Shown piece after piece: positions 1 to 8,645 of a stretch of 64,000 bases of DNA. Origin of the DNA: Pseudomonas californiensis. Its GTDB lineage: Bacteria; Pseudomonadota; Gammaproteobacteria; Pseudomonadales; Pseudomonadaceae. The stretch is taken from contig NZ_JAGTPK010000014.1 in the NCBI RefSeq assembly GCF_021147775.1, forward strand, positions 101,505 to 165,504, read 5' to 3'. The notes under the pieces were generated by a model. That model was given only the letters and a program-made list of their open reading frames with translations. It had not been told where the DNA came from and ran no database searches. Every line of letters begins with the position of its first letter. The stretch's first letter is position 1. The translations under genes and the position numbers were made by a program.

Positions 1-1
1 C

Positions 2-1360
2 TTCCTGCAACCGATGATCGATGGGCGCTTCTTCGGCACCATGGCCTTGACCGAGCCACATGCCGGCTCGTCGCTGTCGGACATTCGTACCCGCGCCGAA
101 CCTGCCGCGGACGGTTCGTATCGCTTGCGGGGCAACAAGATCTTCATCTCCGGCGGCGATCACTCGCTGTCAAACAACATCGTGCACATGGTGCTGGCGA
201 AGCTGCCGGACGCTCCGGCTGGCGTCAAAGGCATCTCGCTGTTCATCGTGCCCAAGTATCTGGTCAATGATGACGGCAGCCTCGGCAAGCGCAACGACGT
301 CGTCCTGGCCGGGCTTTTCCACAAGATGGGCTGGAAAGGCACCACCTCCACAGCGCTTAATTTCGGCGATAACGGGGAATGCGTCGGCTATCTGGTAGGC
401 AAACCGCACCAGGGCCTGAGCTACATGTTCCAGATGATGAATGAAGCACGCATTGGTGTCGGCATGGGCGCCGTGATGCTCGGTTACGCGGGTTACCTGT
501 ATTCGCTCGACTATGCCCGCGAGCGGCCACAGGGACGGCTGCACGACAACAAAAGTGCAGACAGCGCACCGGTGGCGATCATCCAGCATGCCGATGTACG
601 ACGCATGTTGTTGACCCAGAAAGCCTACGTCGAAGGCGCTTTCGACCTTGGCCTGTACGCAGCACGCCTGTTTGACGACACCCAGACCGGCGAAACTGAC
701 CAGGTTCGCCAGCAAGCCCACGAGCTATTGGACCTGCTCACGCCCATCGTCAAATCCTGGCCCTCCGAGTTTTGCCTCAAGGCCAATGAACTGGCGATTC
801 AGATTCTGGGCGGCCATGGCTACACCCGTGAATACCCGGTCGAACAGTATTACCGCGACAACCGTCTCAACCCGATCCATGAAGGCACCCACGGCATTCA
901 GTCGCTGGACCTGCTGGGTCGCAAGCTGGCGCAAAATGGCGGCGCCGGGCTGAAACAACTGATCCGGCTGATCGCCGATACGGCACAACGTGCAACTGCA
1001 CATTCAGAGCTGGACGCGCTGCGTCAGCCGTTGGAGCAACTGGTGACGCGCCTGCAAGCCGTTACCGTGGGCCTGCTGACGGACATGGCCCACGGCAAGG
1101 TCAATGCCGCGCTGGCCAACTCGGCGCTTTATCTCAAGGCGTTCGGTCACGCCGTGATCGGCTGGCGCTGGCTGGAGCAAGCCATTCACGCCCATCGAGG
1201 CCTCATCAACGGCCAGACTTCGGACGCTGATTTCTATCAGGGCAAGCTGCAGGCGGCGCGGTACTTCCTGACCTGGGAAGTACCGGCCTGCCATCACGAC
1301 CTGGCGCTCCTCGAAGCCCGTGACGATACGTGCCTGGCGATGCAAACCGACTGGTTCTGA
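2..1360 (+). CDS. acyl-CoA dehydrogenase, C-terminal part (5' end outside window)
   Basis: FAD-dependent acyl-CoA dehydrogenase of the roughly 600-residue bacterial family, acting in fatty-acid or related acyl-CoA oxidation. The frame is open from the first bases of the window (F-L-Q-P before the first Met), so the N-terminal 150 or so residues are missing. Seen: the FAD/acyl-binding beta-domain stretch MALTEPHAGSSLSDIRT, then GGHGYTREYPVEQYYRD, then IHEGTHGIQSLDLLGRK. The Glu of IHEGTHG is at the position of the catalytic base in this subfamily. The last 150 residues match the extra C-terminal domain of the long acyl-CoA dehydrogenases. The gene converges on the ADP-ribosyltransferase gene with only 7 bp between them. 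Family is certain; substrate is not. Confidence 0.9.
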   Translation, partial: FLQPMIDGRFFGTMALTEPHAGSSLSDIRTRAEPAADGSYRLRGNKIFISGGDHSLSNNIVHMVLAKLPDAPAGVKGISLFIVPKYLVNDDGSLGKRNDVVLAGLFHKMGWKGTTSTALNFGDNGECVGYLVGKPHQGLSYMFQMMNEARIGVGMGAVMLGYAGYLYSLDYARERPQGRLHDNKSADSAPVAIIQHADVRRMLLTQKAYVEGAFDLGLYAARLFDDTQTGETDQVRQQAHELLDLLTPIVKSWPSEFCLKANELAIQILGGHGYTREYPVEQYYRDNRLNPIHEGTHGIQSLDLLGRKLAQNGGAGLKQLIRLIADTAQRATAHSELDALRQPLEQLVTRLQAVTVGLLTDMAHGKVNAALANSALYLKAFGHAVIGWRWLEQAIHAHRGLINGQTSDADFYQGKLQAARYFLTWEVPACHHDLALLEARDDTCLAMQTDWF

Positions 1361-1367
1361 CCGGCGA

Positions 1368-3932
1368 TCAGGAATGAGCCGGGAAGAAGGTATCAACCAG
1401 CAGCTTCGCATCGTCACCCAGCTTCTCGGCGTACTGCTGGCGACTGAAAAGCACTCCGGTACGCAAGTCGTAGGCAGGGCCTGAAACCTGCTCCACTGGC
1501 ACCTGCCTGAGTTGCACGTTCATGAAGCGATAGTGACTGCCTGCGACTTCCTCGATGCGTCTTATCTGGAAGTAGTTGCCCGGCTGGAACAATGATTCGA
1601 CTTCCTCGGCGCTATTGGAAAACGGGCTGATGGGCGTGGCAGTCAGGTACTCCTTGGCTGGCAGCTCGAATACCACCGAGGTGTCGTCGAACACGATATC
1701 GCCTTTATAGGCGGTCGACGCCGCGCCCGCCTGGCTGCTTGCGAAGACGCGAGCGACATACGGGTTCTCAGTGAACGAGGTGAAATCGGTATTGACCAGC
1801 ACGTCCCCGACCTTGAGTGTACCCTGGCGGAACACCTTGCCTGACGTACCACGGTCGCCACTGCCGCCCCGATACAGCGCAACGTCGTTGTTGGGCTGTA
1901 TCTCGGCAATATCTTCGATCAAACGCTCGATCGCCTCGATCTGATCGGAGTGTCTGCGCTCACCGGTACGCAGAAATACGTTGTACGCATCGTCGTCCTC
2001 GCTGTACCGGCTGATTGCTCCGCCGAAGTAAGCGTCATCCGTTGTCTTGAAAATCCGGTGCTTTTCGTTCCAGGCGTCGTAAACGACGTCCTCGCCTTCA
2101 GAGTCCGATACGACTTCCTCGTCCGAATCGAGCTCATAGATATTGACCACCGACTCCTGACGGTGATTGCCCAGGTCTGACAGGCGCTGCTCTTCTGCCA
2201 GGTTGAACTGCATGTAGGTGTCCCAGAACGGTGATGAAGCCGTGGCATAAGGCTGCGACGCTGAAGAGCCGGAGATTCCTTCTATCGGCGGCTTGCCACC
2301 TTGCAGTCCGGGTTTGCGGATCAGCTCCCACTGGTTTTGCTCGTTCAAACGGACCGGGCGAGCACCATCGAAGGCAAAAGGATTGTTCGGGTCGACAACC
2401 GCCCAGGTGTTCAGGTCTTCGAGATAGCGCACGCGGTAAGGCAGTTCTCCCAGCGTAATCCAGGTTTCGCCATTCTCCAGCACCTGAACGCCCTGGGCAT
2501 GGCCCGATGCCGCCGCTGGCGGCGCATCATCAAGCACTTCATTGCCTTCCAGCCCGGCCAGCGAGGCAACTTCCTGTTCGGGTGCAGGCACCTGAGGCAC
2601 AAACGCGTCGGACGCTCGGCCGATGTCGGCCAGCAACGGCAGATTCAAGAACAGATAAATCGAGTTGATGATTGCCCCGTACACACCGGCTTTACGCAAT
2701 TGCGCAGTTCGACCACTGACGGCCTGGTCGATGCTCAGGCCGACCTCGGCGATACCCGCGCCCACCAGGGTCAGCGCCAACGGCCATGCCAGCGGGGCGA
2801 TCCCGCCTGCCACACGGATGAAAGCACCCAGATACCCCATCACCATCTGCTTGCGCAGGCTGGCGCTACGGGTCAACTGATCGCGAATGTCCTGGTTCAT
2901 TTCTTCGCGGGCCATGTCGCGCATCAGCTCGAACACGGGTTTAGAGCTGATGGGCCTGGAATGCCCCGCCCCGGAATGCCCCACACGCGCGTGCTCAGCG
3001 GTCCATTGTGTGCCCAGCGCGGAAAGACTGGCGTTCAAAGCCGCCTGCCGCTGCTCCCGACCAAAGTGCGACATCAAACGGGCTTTGCTGGCCGGTTCGG
3101 CAATCTGTGCGTGCAGCCACTGATACAAGGCAGACTCATCATCAAAGCACTGGAACGCCTGCTGAGCGCCGGGCATGTAAAGGATCTGCCGTCCACCTGC
3201 GTCCGTAATCTGCAACATGTCTCTGGAGACATGCCCCGCAAGCTCGAACACCTGCACAGCGGCCCCTGCTGTAAAAGCGTTGTCGGTCTGCAGCATCTCC
3301 CACGTGATACTCGGGTTGCTGCCCCCTGTGACGGCGGTGAGGACGGTATCGAAATCGTCGGCGCGCAGCTGCTTTCTGCTGGATGCCTGCCCGGCGGCAG
3401 ACAGCAACTTCATTTTGGAAAAGGTACAAAAATCCTCGCCATGCGCCTGCCAGAATGCGTCTGCCTTGCGCTGACAGTCAGCGGCGAAATCCAGCGCCCA
3501 GAAATCCTTCAGTACGTCGCTGGGCAGCAGTGGGACTTCATTGCGCTCGCTGTAGAAGGCTTCGTCAGGGCCGGTCTGATAAAAGCCGCTGTAGGTGTTC
3601 AACTGGTCGGCCGAAACGTTGTCGCTGGCACTGAAGCGATGCATGACCAGCTCGGTCAGTGACATGGATTCTACCGGTGGGCCGATATGCTCCCAACCGG
3701 TGAAGCTCAGGCTGCTGTTGTCTGCCTGAGCGAAGCGATGCCAATACACAGTATCCGGGTCCAGCTTTTTGCCGGTGTGTTTGGCGACAATACTGCGCGC
3801 CGCCTGCCAGGCCATGGCGTGAATGTCCGGATAGGCGCCCATGAGAGCTGCCGCGCGGCTCTGAAGCGGGCTGAAAGAAGAAACATTGGGAGCCGCTGCC
3901 GTTCCAGCAGCGGTGTGAATAATCGAGTGCAT
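1368..3932 (-). CDS. DUF6543-type toxin with C-terminal mono-ADP-ribosyltransferase domain (paralogue 1)
   Basis: Predicted 854-residue protein-modifying toxin or effector. Order seen: an N-terminal region (about 25-200) with YPDIHAMAW, VYWHRF and DVLKDFWALDF, as in DUF6543/dermonecrotic-toxin-type Pseudomonas proteins; a hydrophobic stretch (about 365-435); a conserved WITLGELPYRVRY / DPNNPFAF module (about 490-540); and a C-terminal ADP-ribosyltransferase fold. The catalytic triad can be placed: Arg688 in LYRGG, Ser719 in FTSFTENP, and Glu777-x-Glu779 before SLFQPGNYF. This is the R-S-ExE arrangement of Arg-specific transferases. An AGGAAG ribosome site precedes the ATG. No signal peptide and no hrp box were seen, so the export route is unknown. 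It lies 93 bp downstream of a full-length paralogue. Confidence 0.8.
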   Translation of the reverse strand: MHSIIHTAAGTAAAPNVSSFSPLQSRAAALMGAYPDIHAMAWQAARSIVAKHTGKKLDPDTVYWHRFAQADNSSLSFTGWEHIGPPVESMSLTELVMHRFSASDNVSADQLNTYSGFYQTGPDEAFYSERNEVPLLPSDVLKDFWALDFAADCQRKADAFWQAHGEDFCTFSKMKLLSAAGQASSRKQLRADDFDTVLTAVTGGSNPSITWEMLQTDNAFTAGAAVQVFELAGHVSRDMLQITDAGGRQILYMPGAQQAFQCFDDESALYQWLHAQIAEPASKARLMSHFGREQRQAALNASLSALGTQWTAEHARVGHSGAGHSRPISSKPVFELMRDMAREEMNQDIRDQLTRSASLRKQMVMGYLGAFIRVAGGIAPLAWPLALTLVGAGIAEVGLSIDQAVSGRTAQLRKAGVYGAIINSIYLFLNLPLLADIGRASDAFVPQVPAPEQEVASLAGLEGNEVLDDAPPAAASGHAQGVQVLENGETWITLGELPYRVRYLEDLNTWAVVDPNNPFAFDGARPVRLNEQNQWELIRKPGLQGGKPPIEGISGSSASQPYATASSPFWDTYMQFNLAEEQRLSDLGNHRQESVVNIYELDSDEEVVSDSEGEDVVYDAWNEKHRIFKTTDDAYFGGAISRYSEDDDAYNVFLRTGERRHSDQIEAIERLIEDIAEIQPNNDVALYRGGSGDRGTSGKVFRQGTLKVGDVLVNTDFTSFTENPYVARVFASSQAGAASTAYKGDIVFDDTSVVFELPAKEYLTATPISPFSNSAEEVESLFQPGNYFQIRRIEEVAGSHYRFMNVQLRQVPVEQVSGPAYDLRTGVLFSRQQYAEKLGDDAKLLVDTFFPAHS

Positions 3933-4025
3933 GACTTCCTGTCTTGATAAGGGATGAAGTCACGCACAGTAAGCAATCGACAGCGACAGGCTGCGGTAGC
4001 TATTACAATTCCATGCTCGAAATCT

Positions 4026-6635
4026 TCATGACTGACGCCTCGATACGTCCGGAAAGAAAACGTCGACGAGAGGCCTGCCAGACGCGCCTAACCGTGTGGC
4101 GTAGCCCTCACGGCTGAATGGCTCACCGGTGCGCATTTCCAGAAGCTTTCGTCCTGCAACGGGTGCGGGAATTTCCGAGATCCGTACCCTCATGAATCGA
4201 TAGAAAGCGCCCTGTACCTCATCCAGTTGATCGACTCGAAAGTAACACCCTGGCAAAAAGAGGGTTTCGGCTTCTCCGGGGCTTGAAGAGAACGGCGCGA
4301 TCGGCGTTGCCTTCAGGTAATGCCTTGCCGGCAGCTCGAAGACTACCGAAGTATCGTCAAAGGTCAGTGGTGCGCTCACTGCGGCCGCATTGTTACCTGC
4401 CTGACTGCTGGCAAAGGTTCTGGCCTGGTAGGGGTTTTCGCTGAACGACGTAACGTCGGTATTGACCAGCACATCTCCGACGCTGACGTCCCCACTGCGG
4501 AAAAACAGCCCTGACGTACCTCGCTCGCCACTGCCGCCGCGATACAGTGTGACGTCATTGTTGAAGCCCAGCGTGCTGACATCCTCGACGAACCGCTTGA
4601 TGTCCTCGACCTGTTCAGCGACCGTGGCCATACCTGGCTGTTCGCTGTACTCGAAGACCGTGCCGGTGCGCAGGTACTGGTTATAGATGGCGCCATCATC
4701 GGTGTAGAGGCGGATGCTCTGAGCATGGAACATTGCCTCGTTGGTTTTGAATACACGATGCTTTGCGCCCCACGGGTCGATGTGCACATCTTCACCTTCG
4801 GCGTCAGTCGTCACTTCCTCTCCCGGCTCCATCCGGAAGATATCCATGACCGCCTCCTGCCGTGCAATCGCGGCCTCGGCAACGCTTTTTTCGTCATAGA
4901 CGTTGATCAGCATGTAGTGATCCCAGAAGGCGGAACCTGTGACGCCATGCGATGACGAGGATGACTGCACTGTGGCGTGCAGCGGTGTGTCCAGTGGCGC
5001 ACCGCCAGTCAGGCCGGACCTTGCGAGTTGTCGCCAATTGCCGTGCTCGTCCAGAGCAACGGCCGGCCCGGAAGCGAATGCAAAGGGATTCTGCGGGTCA
5101 ATCACCTGCCAGCGCTGCAGCGACTCGTTGAACCGCACGCGATAAAACAGTCCGTCCAGCTGTATCCATGTTTCCCCGTTGGCGAGCTGATGGATACCCC
5201 GCAGCCTTCCGGTGCTCTCGGTTGTCGCGCTTGCTTCAAGTGACACCTGGTTGCCATTCCAGTTGGACAGATCTTCTACCGGCGGCACCTGATGCGTAAA
5301 AGAGCCATGCCCTGACGAGGTGATCACCCGCCTGCCAGCACGCATCGGTCCGGCCAGAAGGGGCAGATTGAACGCCACATAGACGGCATTGCATATCGAG
5401 CCCAGCACACCTGCCCTGCGCTGCGCCGCCGTCCTGCCGGTGAATGCCTGGTCGAGGTTCAGGCCGAGATTGAAGGTACCGGCACCGACCACCGCCAGCG
5501 CAACCGGCCAGCCCAGTAGCGCGAGATTACCCGCGACCTGCAGAAAGGCATTGAGGTATCCCATCCAGATTCGCTTGCGCAGTTCGACATTGCTCGTCAA
5601 CAGGACATGCGCATCAGCCCTCATGTCCTCTCTGGCGGCATCGCGCAAATGATCGAACGCATCACCCGGCACGGTTTCCCCGACCTGATTGATAAGCCCC
5701 TGACCCGTTTCCCAGTCATGGGCGAGCATCGTATCAACGCACCGGTCAAGTTCGGTGACGCGCGCCTGCTCGGCGGATGAGCGCAGGAAGTGCCTGCATA
5801 TCTCGCTTCGCATATGGGCTGACGACAAGCGCGTCTTGAGCCAGTCAAACAACTCGCGCGGCGCGGAAAAAAGCTGAAACGGTCGGCTGTCACCTGGCAC
5901 GTAAAGGATCTGCTGCCCGTGCTCGCCGACGATTCTCAGAATGTCCCTTGCCTTGATACCGCCGATATCCAGCCAGTGAATCGATGCCTTTACGGAGCGC
6001 TGTGTGGGACCTTGAAGAACGCTCAACGTTGGCGTATCGCTCTCGTGCCCCAGAATCACACCGGTCAGCAGCTCAAAGTCCGAGGATGAAATCTGCTTGT
6101 CACGAAGAGCACGCCCCGCTGCCGCCAGATACTCGGTTTTGGCCAACACACAAAATGTTTTTTCATTAAGGCGCCAGAAGTCTTCGATCTTGCGCTGATA
6201 AACCGCACTGAAATCCAATGCCCAAAAATCCCTCAGCACGTCTTGAGCGAGCAACGGTACTTCATTGGTCTCGTTGAACAACCCGTGACCGGCGTCCACG
6301 GTATAGAAGCCGCTGTACGACGAAAGCTCGTAACTGGCTACCTGATCCTGTGGACTGAAGCGGCGGACCACCAGCTCGACCAGGGTCATCGTCTCTACTG
6401 GCCGGCCTGCGTGCTCCCAGCCGGTGAATGTACGCGGGCTGCTGACAGCATTGCTGAACCGATGCCAGTAAACGATAGAAGGGTCGAGACGCCTGCCAGT
6501 GCGCCTGAAGAGGATGTCGTGCGCTGTGCGCCACGCCATTCTGTGCAGGTCCGGATAGTTGCTGACGTAATCGTGGGCCTTTTTGCGGAGTTGCTGCTGG
6601 TCATCGTTTTGTCGCGGGGTCGTTACAGAAGTCAT
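4026..6635 (-). CDS. DUF6543-type toxin with C-terminal mono-ADP-ribosyltransferase domain (paralogue 2)
   Basis: Predicted 869-residue paralogue of the adjacent gene, with the same layout throughout: N-terminal YPDLHRMAW / VYWHRF / DVLRDFWALDF; a hydrophobic region near residues 375-445; a WIQLDGLFYRVRF / DPQNPFAF module; and a C-terminal ADP-ribosyltransferase domain. The triad is complete: Arg699 (LYRGG), Ser730 (VTSFSENP) and Glu788-x-Glu790 before TLFLPGCYF. I start at the ATG at 6635 rather than 30 bases upstream, because CAGGAAG lies just before it, matching the leader of the other copy. Both genes probably share one transcript starting in the divergent region before the K+/H+ antiporter gene. 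The target protein and any secretion system are unknown. Confidence 0.8.
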   Translation of the reverse strand: MTSVTTPRQNDDQQQLRKKAHDYVSNYPDLHRMAWRTAHDILFRRTGRRLDPSIVYWHRFSNAVSSPRTFTGWEHAGRPVETMTLVELVVRRFSPQDQVASYELSSYSGFYTVDAGHGLFNETNEVPLLAQDVLRDFWALDFSAVYQRKIEDFWRLNEKTFCVLAKTEYLAAAGRALRDKQISSSDFELLTGVILGHESDTPTLSVLQGPTQRSVKASIHWLDIGGIKARDILRIVGEHGQQILYVPGDSRPFQLFSAPRELFDWLKTRLSSAHMRSEICRHFLRSSAEQARVTELDRCVDTMLAHDWETGQGLINQVGETVPGDAFDHLRDAAREDMRADAHVLLTSNVELRKRIWMGYLNAFLQVAGNLALLGWPVALAVVGAGTFNLGLNLDQAFTGRTAAQRRAGVLGSICNAVYVAFNLPLLAGPMRAGRRVITSSGHGSFTHQVPPVEDLSNWNGNQVSLEASATTESTGRLRGIHQLANGETWIQLDGLFYRVRFNESLQRWQVIDPQNPFAFASGPAVALDEHGNWRQLARSGLTGGAPLDTPLHATVQSSSSSHGVTGSAFWDHYMLINVYDEKSVAEAAIARQEAVMDIFRMEPGEEVTTDAEGEDVHIDPWGAKHRVFKTNEAMFHAQSIRLYTDDGAIYNQYLRTGTVFEYSEQPGMATVAEQVEDIKRFVEDVSTLGFNNDVTLYRGGSGERGTSGLFFRSGDVSVGDVLVNTDVTSFSENPYQARTFASSQAGNNAAAVSAPLTFDDTSVVFELPARHYLKATPIAPFSSSPGEAETLFLPGCYFRVDQLDEVQGAFYRFMRVRISEIPAPVAGRKLLEMRTGEPFSREGYATRLGASGRPLVDVFFPDVSRRQS

Positions 6636-6879
6636 GGCTTCCTGATCCTCAAGAATGGAAACCACACCTGATCAGACCTGCCTCAACCATCAGCGGTAGA
6701 TATTCATGAAATGTAAGCTGCGTGCAGGCCAATGCCGAGCGCAAAGCACCTGTGCCAGGCTTTATTGGGCAAAACTTTGACAGCCAACCAATTCAACAGG
6801 TTAAATCGCTTGGCACGCGGACTGCATGGTCAGTTTTCGCCCTCATTGTTTTTCACCCGTTTTCTATGGAGTACCGCCC

Positions 6880-8622
6880 TTGGATGCCACCACCATCAAC
6901 AGCCTGTTCCTGATCGGCGCGTTGCTGGTAGCGGCAAGCATCCTGGTCAGTTCTCTTTCCTCGCGCCTCGGCATCCCGATTCTGGTCATCATCCTTGCGG
7001 TGGGCATGGTTGCGGGCGTTGACGGTGGCGGGATCATCTTCGACAACTACGCAACCGCCTATCTGGTCGGCAACCTGGCATTGGCGGTCATCCTGCTCGA
7101 CGGCGGGCTGCGAACGCGGGTCGCCAGTTTCCGCGTCGCACTCTGGCCCGCGTTGTCGCTGGCCACAGTCGGAGTCCTGATTACCACGGTGCTGACCGGC
7201 ATGGTCGCGGCCTGGCTGTTCAACCTGAATATGATTCAGGGCCTGCTGATCGGTGCAATCGTCGGCTCGACAGACGCAGCAGCGGTGTTCTCGCTGCTGG
7301 GCGGCAAAGGCCTGAACGAGCGGGTGACGGCCAGCCTGGAAATCGAATCCGGCAGCAACGACCCCATGGCGGTGTTCCTCACGGTGACGCTGATCGGCAT
7401 GCTCGCCAGCGGCCAGACCGGCCTGCACTGGGGCCTGCTGGGGCATCTGATTCAGGAGTTCGGGATCGGCGGTTTCATTGGTCTCGGTGGTGGCTGGATC
7501 ATGTTGCAGCTGGTCAACCGCATCAATCTGGCCGCTGGCCTGTACCCGATTCTGGTCATCGCTGGCGGTCTGGCGATCTTTGCCCTGACCAACGCCATCC
7601 ATGGCAGCGGCTTTCTGGCGGTTTACCTGTGCGGGCTGGTACTGGGTAACCGACCGATCCGCAGTCGCCACGGCATCCTGCACATGCTCGACGGCATGGC
7701 CTGGCTGGCGCAGATCGGCATGTTTCTGGTGCTGGGCCTGCTGGTCACGCCACACGACCTGCTGCCGATCGCCATTCCTGCACTGGGCTTGGCGCTGTGG
7801 ATGATCCTGGTGGCACGTCCATTGTCGGTAATGGTTGGCCTGTTGCCCTTCAAGGCGTTCCACGGTCGCGAAAAAGCTTTCATCGCCTGGGTTGGCCTGC
7901 GCGGCGCGGTGCCGATCATCCTTGCGGTTTTCCCGCTGATGGCTGGCCTTCCTAATGCGCAGCTGTACTTCAACCTCGCGTTCTTCATCGTCCTGGTCTC
8001 GCTGCTGCTGCAAGGCACCAGCCTGCCGTGGATGGCCAAACTGCTGAAAGTGACGGTACCACCGGACCCTGCGCCTATTTCCCGCGCGGCGCTTGAAGTG
8101 CATGTCACCAGTGAGTGGGAGCTGTTCGTTTACCGCCTGGGTGCCGAGAAATGGTGCATCGGTGCCGCGCTGCGCGAGCTGAAAATGCCGGAAGGCACAC
8201 GGATCGCGGCCCTGTTTCGCGGCCAGCAATTGCTTCACCCGTCCGGCAGTACAACGCTGGAAGTGGGCGACCTGCTGTGTGTAATCGGCCATGAACACGA
8301 CCTTTCAGCACTGGGCAAGCTGTTCAGCCAGGCGCCGCAACGTGGTCTGGACCTGCGTTTCTTCGGCGATTTCGTCCTCGAAGGCGACGCACAACTCGGT
8401 GCGGTGGCGGCCTTGTATGGCCTGAAACTCGACGGTCTCGACCCCGGGATGCCGCTCAGTCAGTTCATCGTGCAGAAGAACCGTGGCGAGCCGGTTGTCG
8501 GTGACCAGATCGAATGGAATGGAACTATTTGGACAGTTGCCGTTATGGACGGGAACAAGATCCAGAAAGTCGGCGTCAAATTCCCCGAAGGAAGCCGCCC
8601 GGGTCCCGGTCTGTTCCTTTAA
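6880..8622 (+). CDS. nhaP2: potassium/proton antiporter, CPA1 family with C-terminal RCK_C-type domain
   Basis: Inner-membrane antiporter that exchanges K+ (and Na+) for protons. A TTG at 6880 gives a 580-residue protein beginning M-D-A-T-T-I-N, the usual NhaP2/CvrA length; a purine-rich ATGGAG lies about 8 bases upstream. The ATG at 6826 would add 18 unconvincing residues. About twelve hydrophobic segments fill residues 5-395, with [14 protein letters not shown] and [14 protein letters not shown] typical of CPA1 ion-binding helices. Residues 405-490 read as a TrkA-C/RCK_C regulatory domain ([21 protein letters not shown]), and the tail resembles the CorC/HlyC-associated transporter domain. 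It is followed closely by mscK, also an ion-homeostasis gene. Confidence 0.88.
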   Translation: MDATTINSLFLIGALLVAASILVSSLSSRLGIPILVIILAVGMVAGVDGGGIIFDNYATAYLVGNLALAVILLDGGLRTRVASFRVALWPALSLATVGVLITTVLTGMVAAWLFNLNMIQGLLIGAIVGSTDAAAVFSLLGGKGLNERVTASLEIESGSNDPMAVFLTVTLIGMLASGQTGLHWGLLGHLIQEFGIGGFIGLGGGWIMLQLVNRINLAAGLYPILVIAGGLAIFALTNAIHGSGFLAVYLCGLVLGNRPIRSRHGILHMLDGMAWLAQIGMFLVLGLLVTPHDLLPIAIPALGLALWMILVARPLSVMVGLLPFKAFHGREKAFIAWVGLRGAVPIILAVFPLMAGLPNAQLYFNLAFFIVLVSLLLQGTSLPWMAKLLKVTVPPDPAPISRAALEVHVTSEWELFVYRLGAEKWCIGAALRELKMPEGTRIAALFRGQQLLHPSGSTTLEVGDLLCVIGHEHDLSALGKLFSQAPQRGLDLRFFGDFVLEGDAQLGAVAALYGLKLDGLDPGMPLSQFIVQKNRGEPVVGDQIEWNGTIWTVAVMDGNKIQKVGVKFPEGSRPGPGLFL

Positions 8623-8645
8623 ACTGCCTCCCCACACGTCCTGCC

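Noticed and set aside
1361..1367. Possible terminator between the acyl-CoA dehydrogenase and the first ART gene
   Set aside because: Only 7 bp separate the two stops and no hairpin was found.
2301..3662. 453-codon plus-strand frame opposite the first ADP-ribosyltransferase gene
   Set aside because: No domain recognised; the minus-strand protein is conserved against its paralogue over the same DNA.
6853..8298. 481-codon open frame antisense to the K+/H+ antiporter gene
   Set aside because: Gln/Asp/His/Arg-rich composition typical of the reverse strand of a GC-rich membrane protein gene. The plus-strand frame has clear family motifs.
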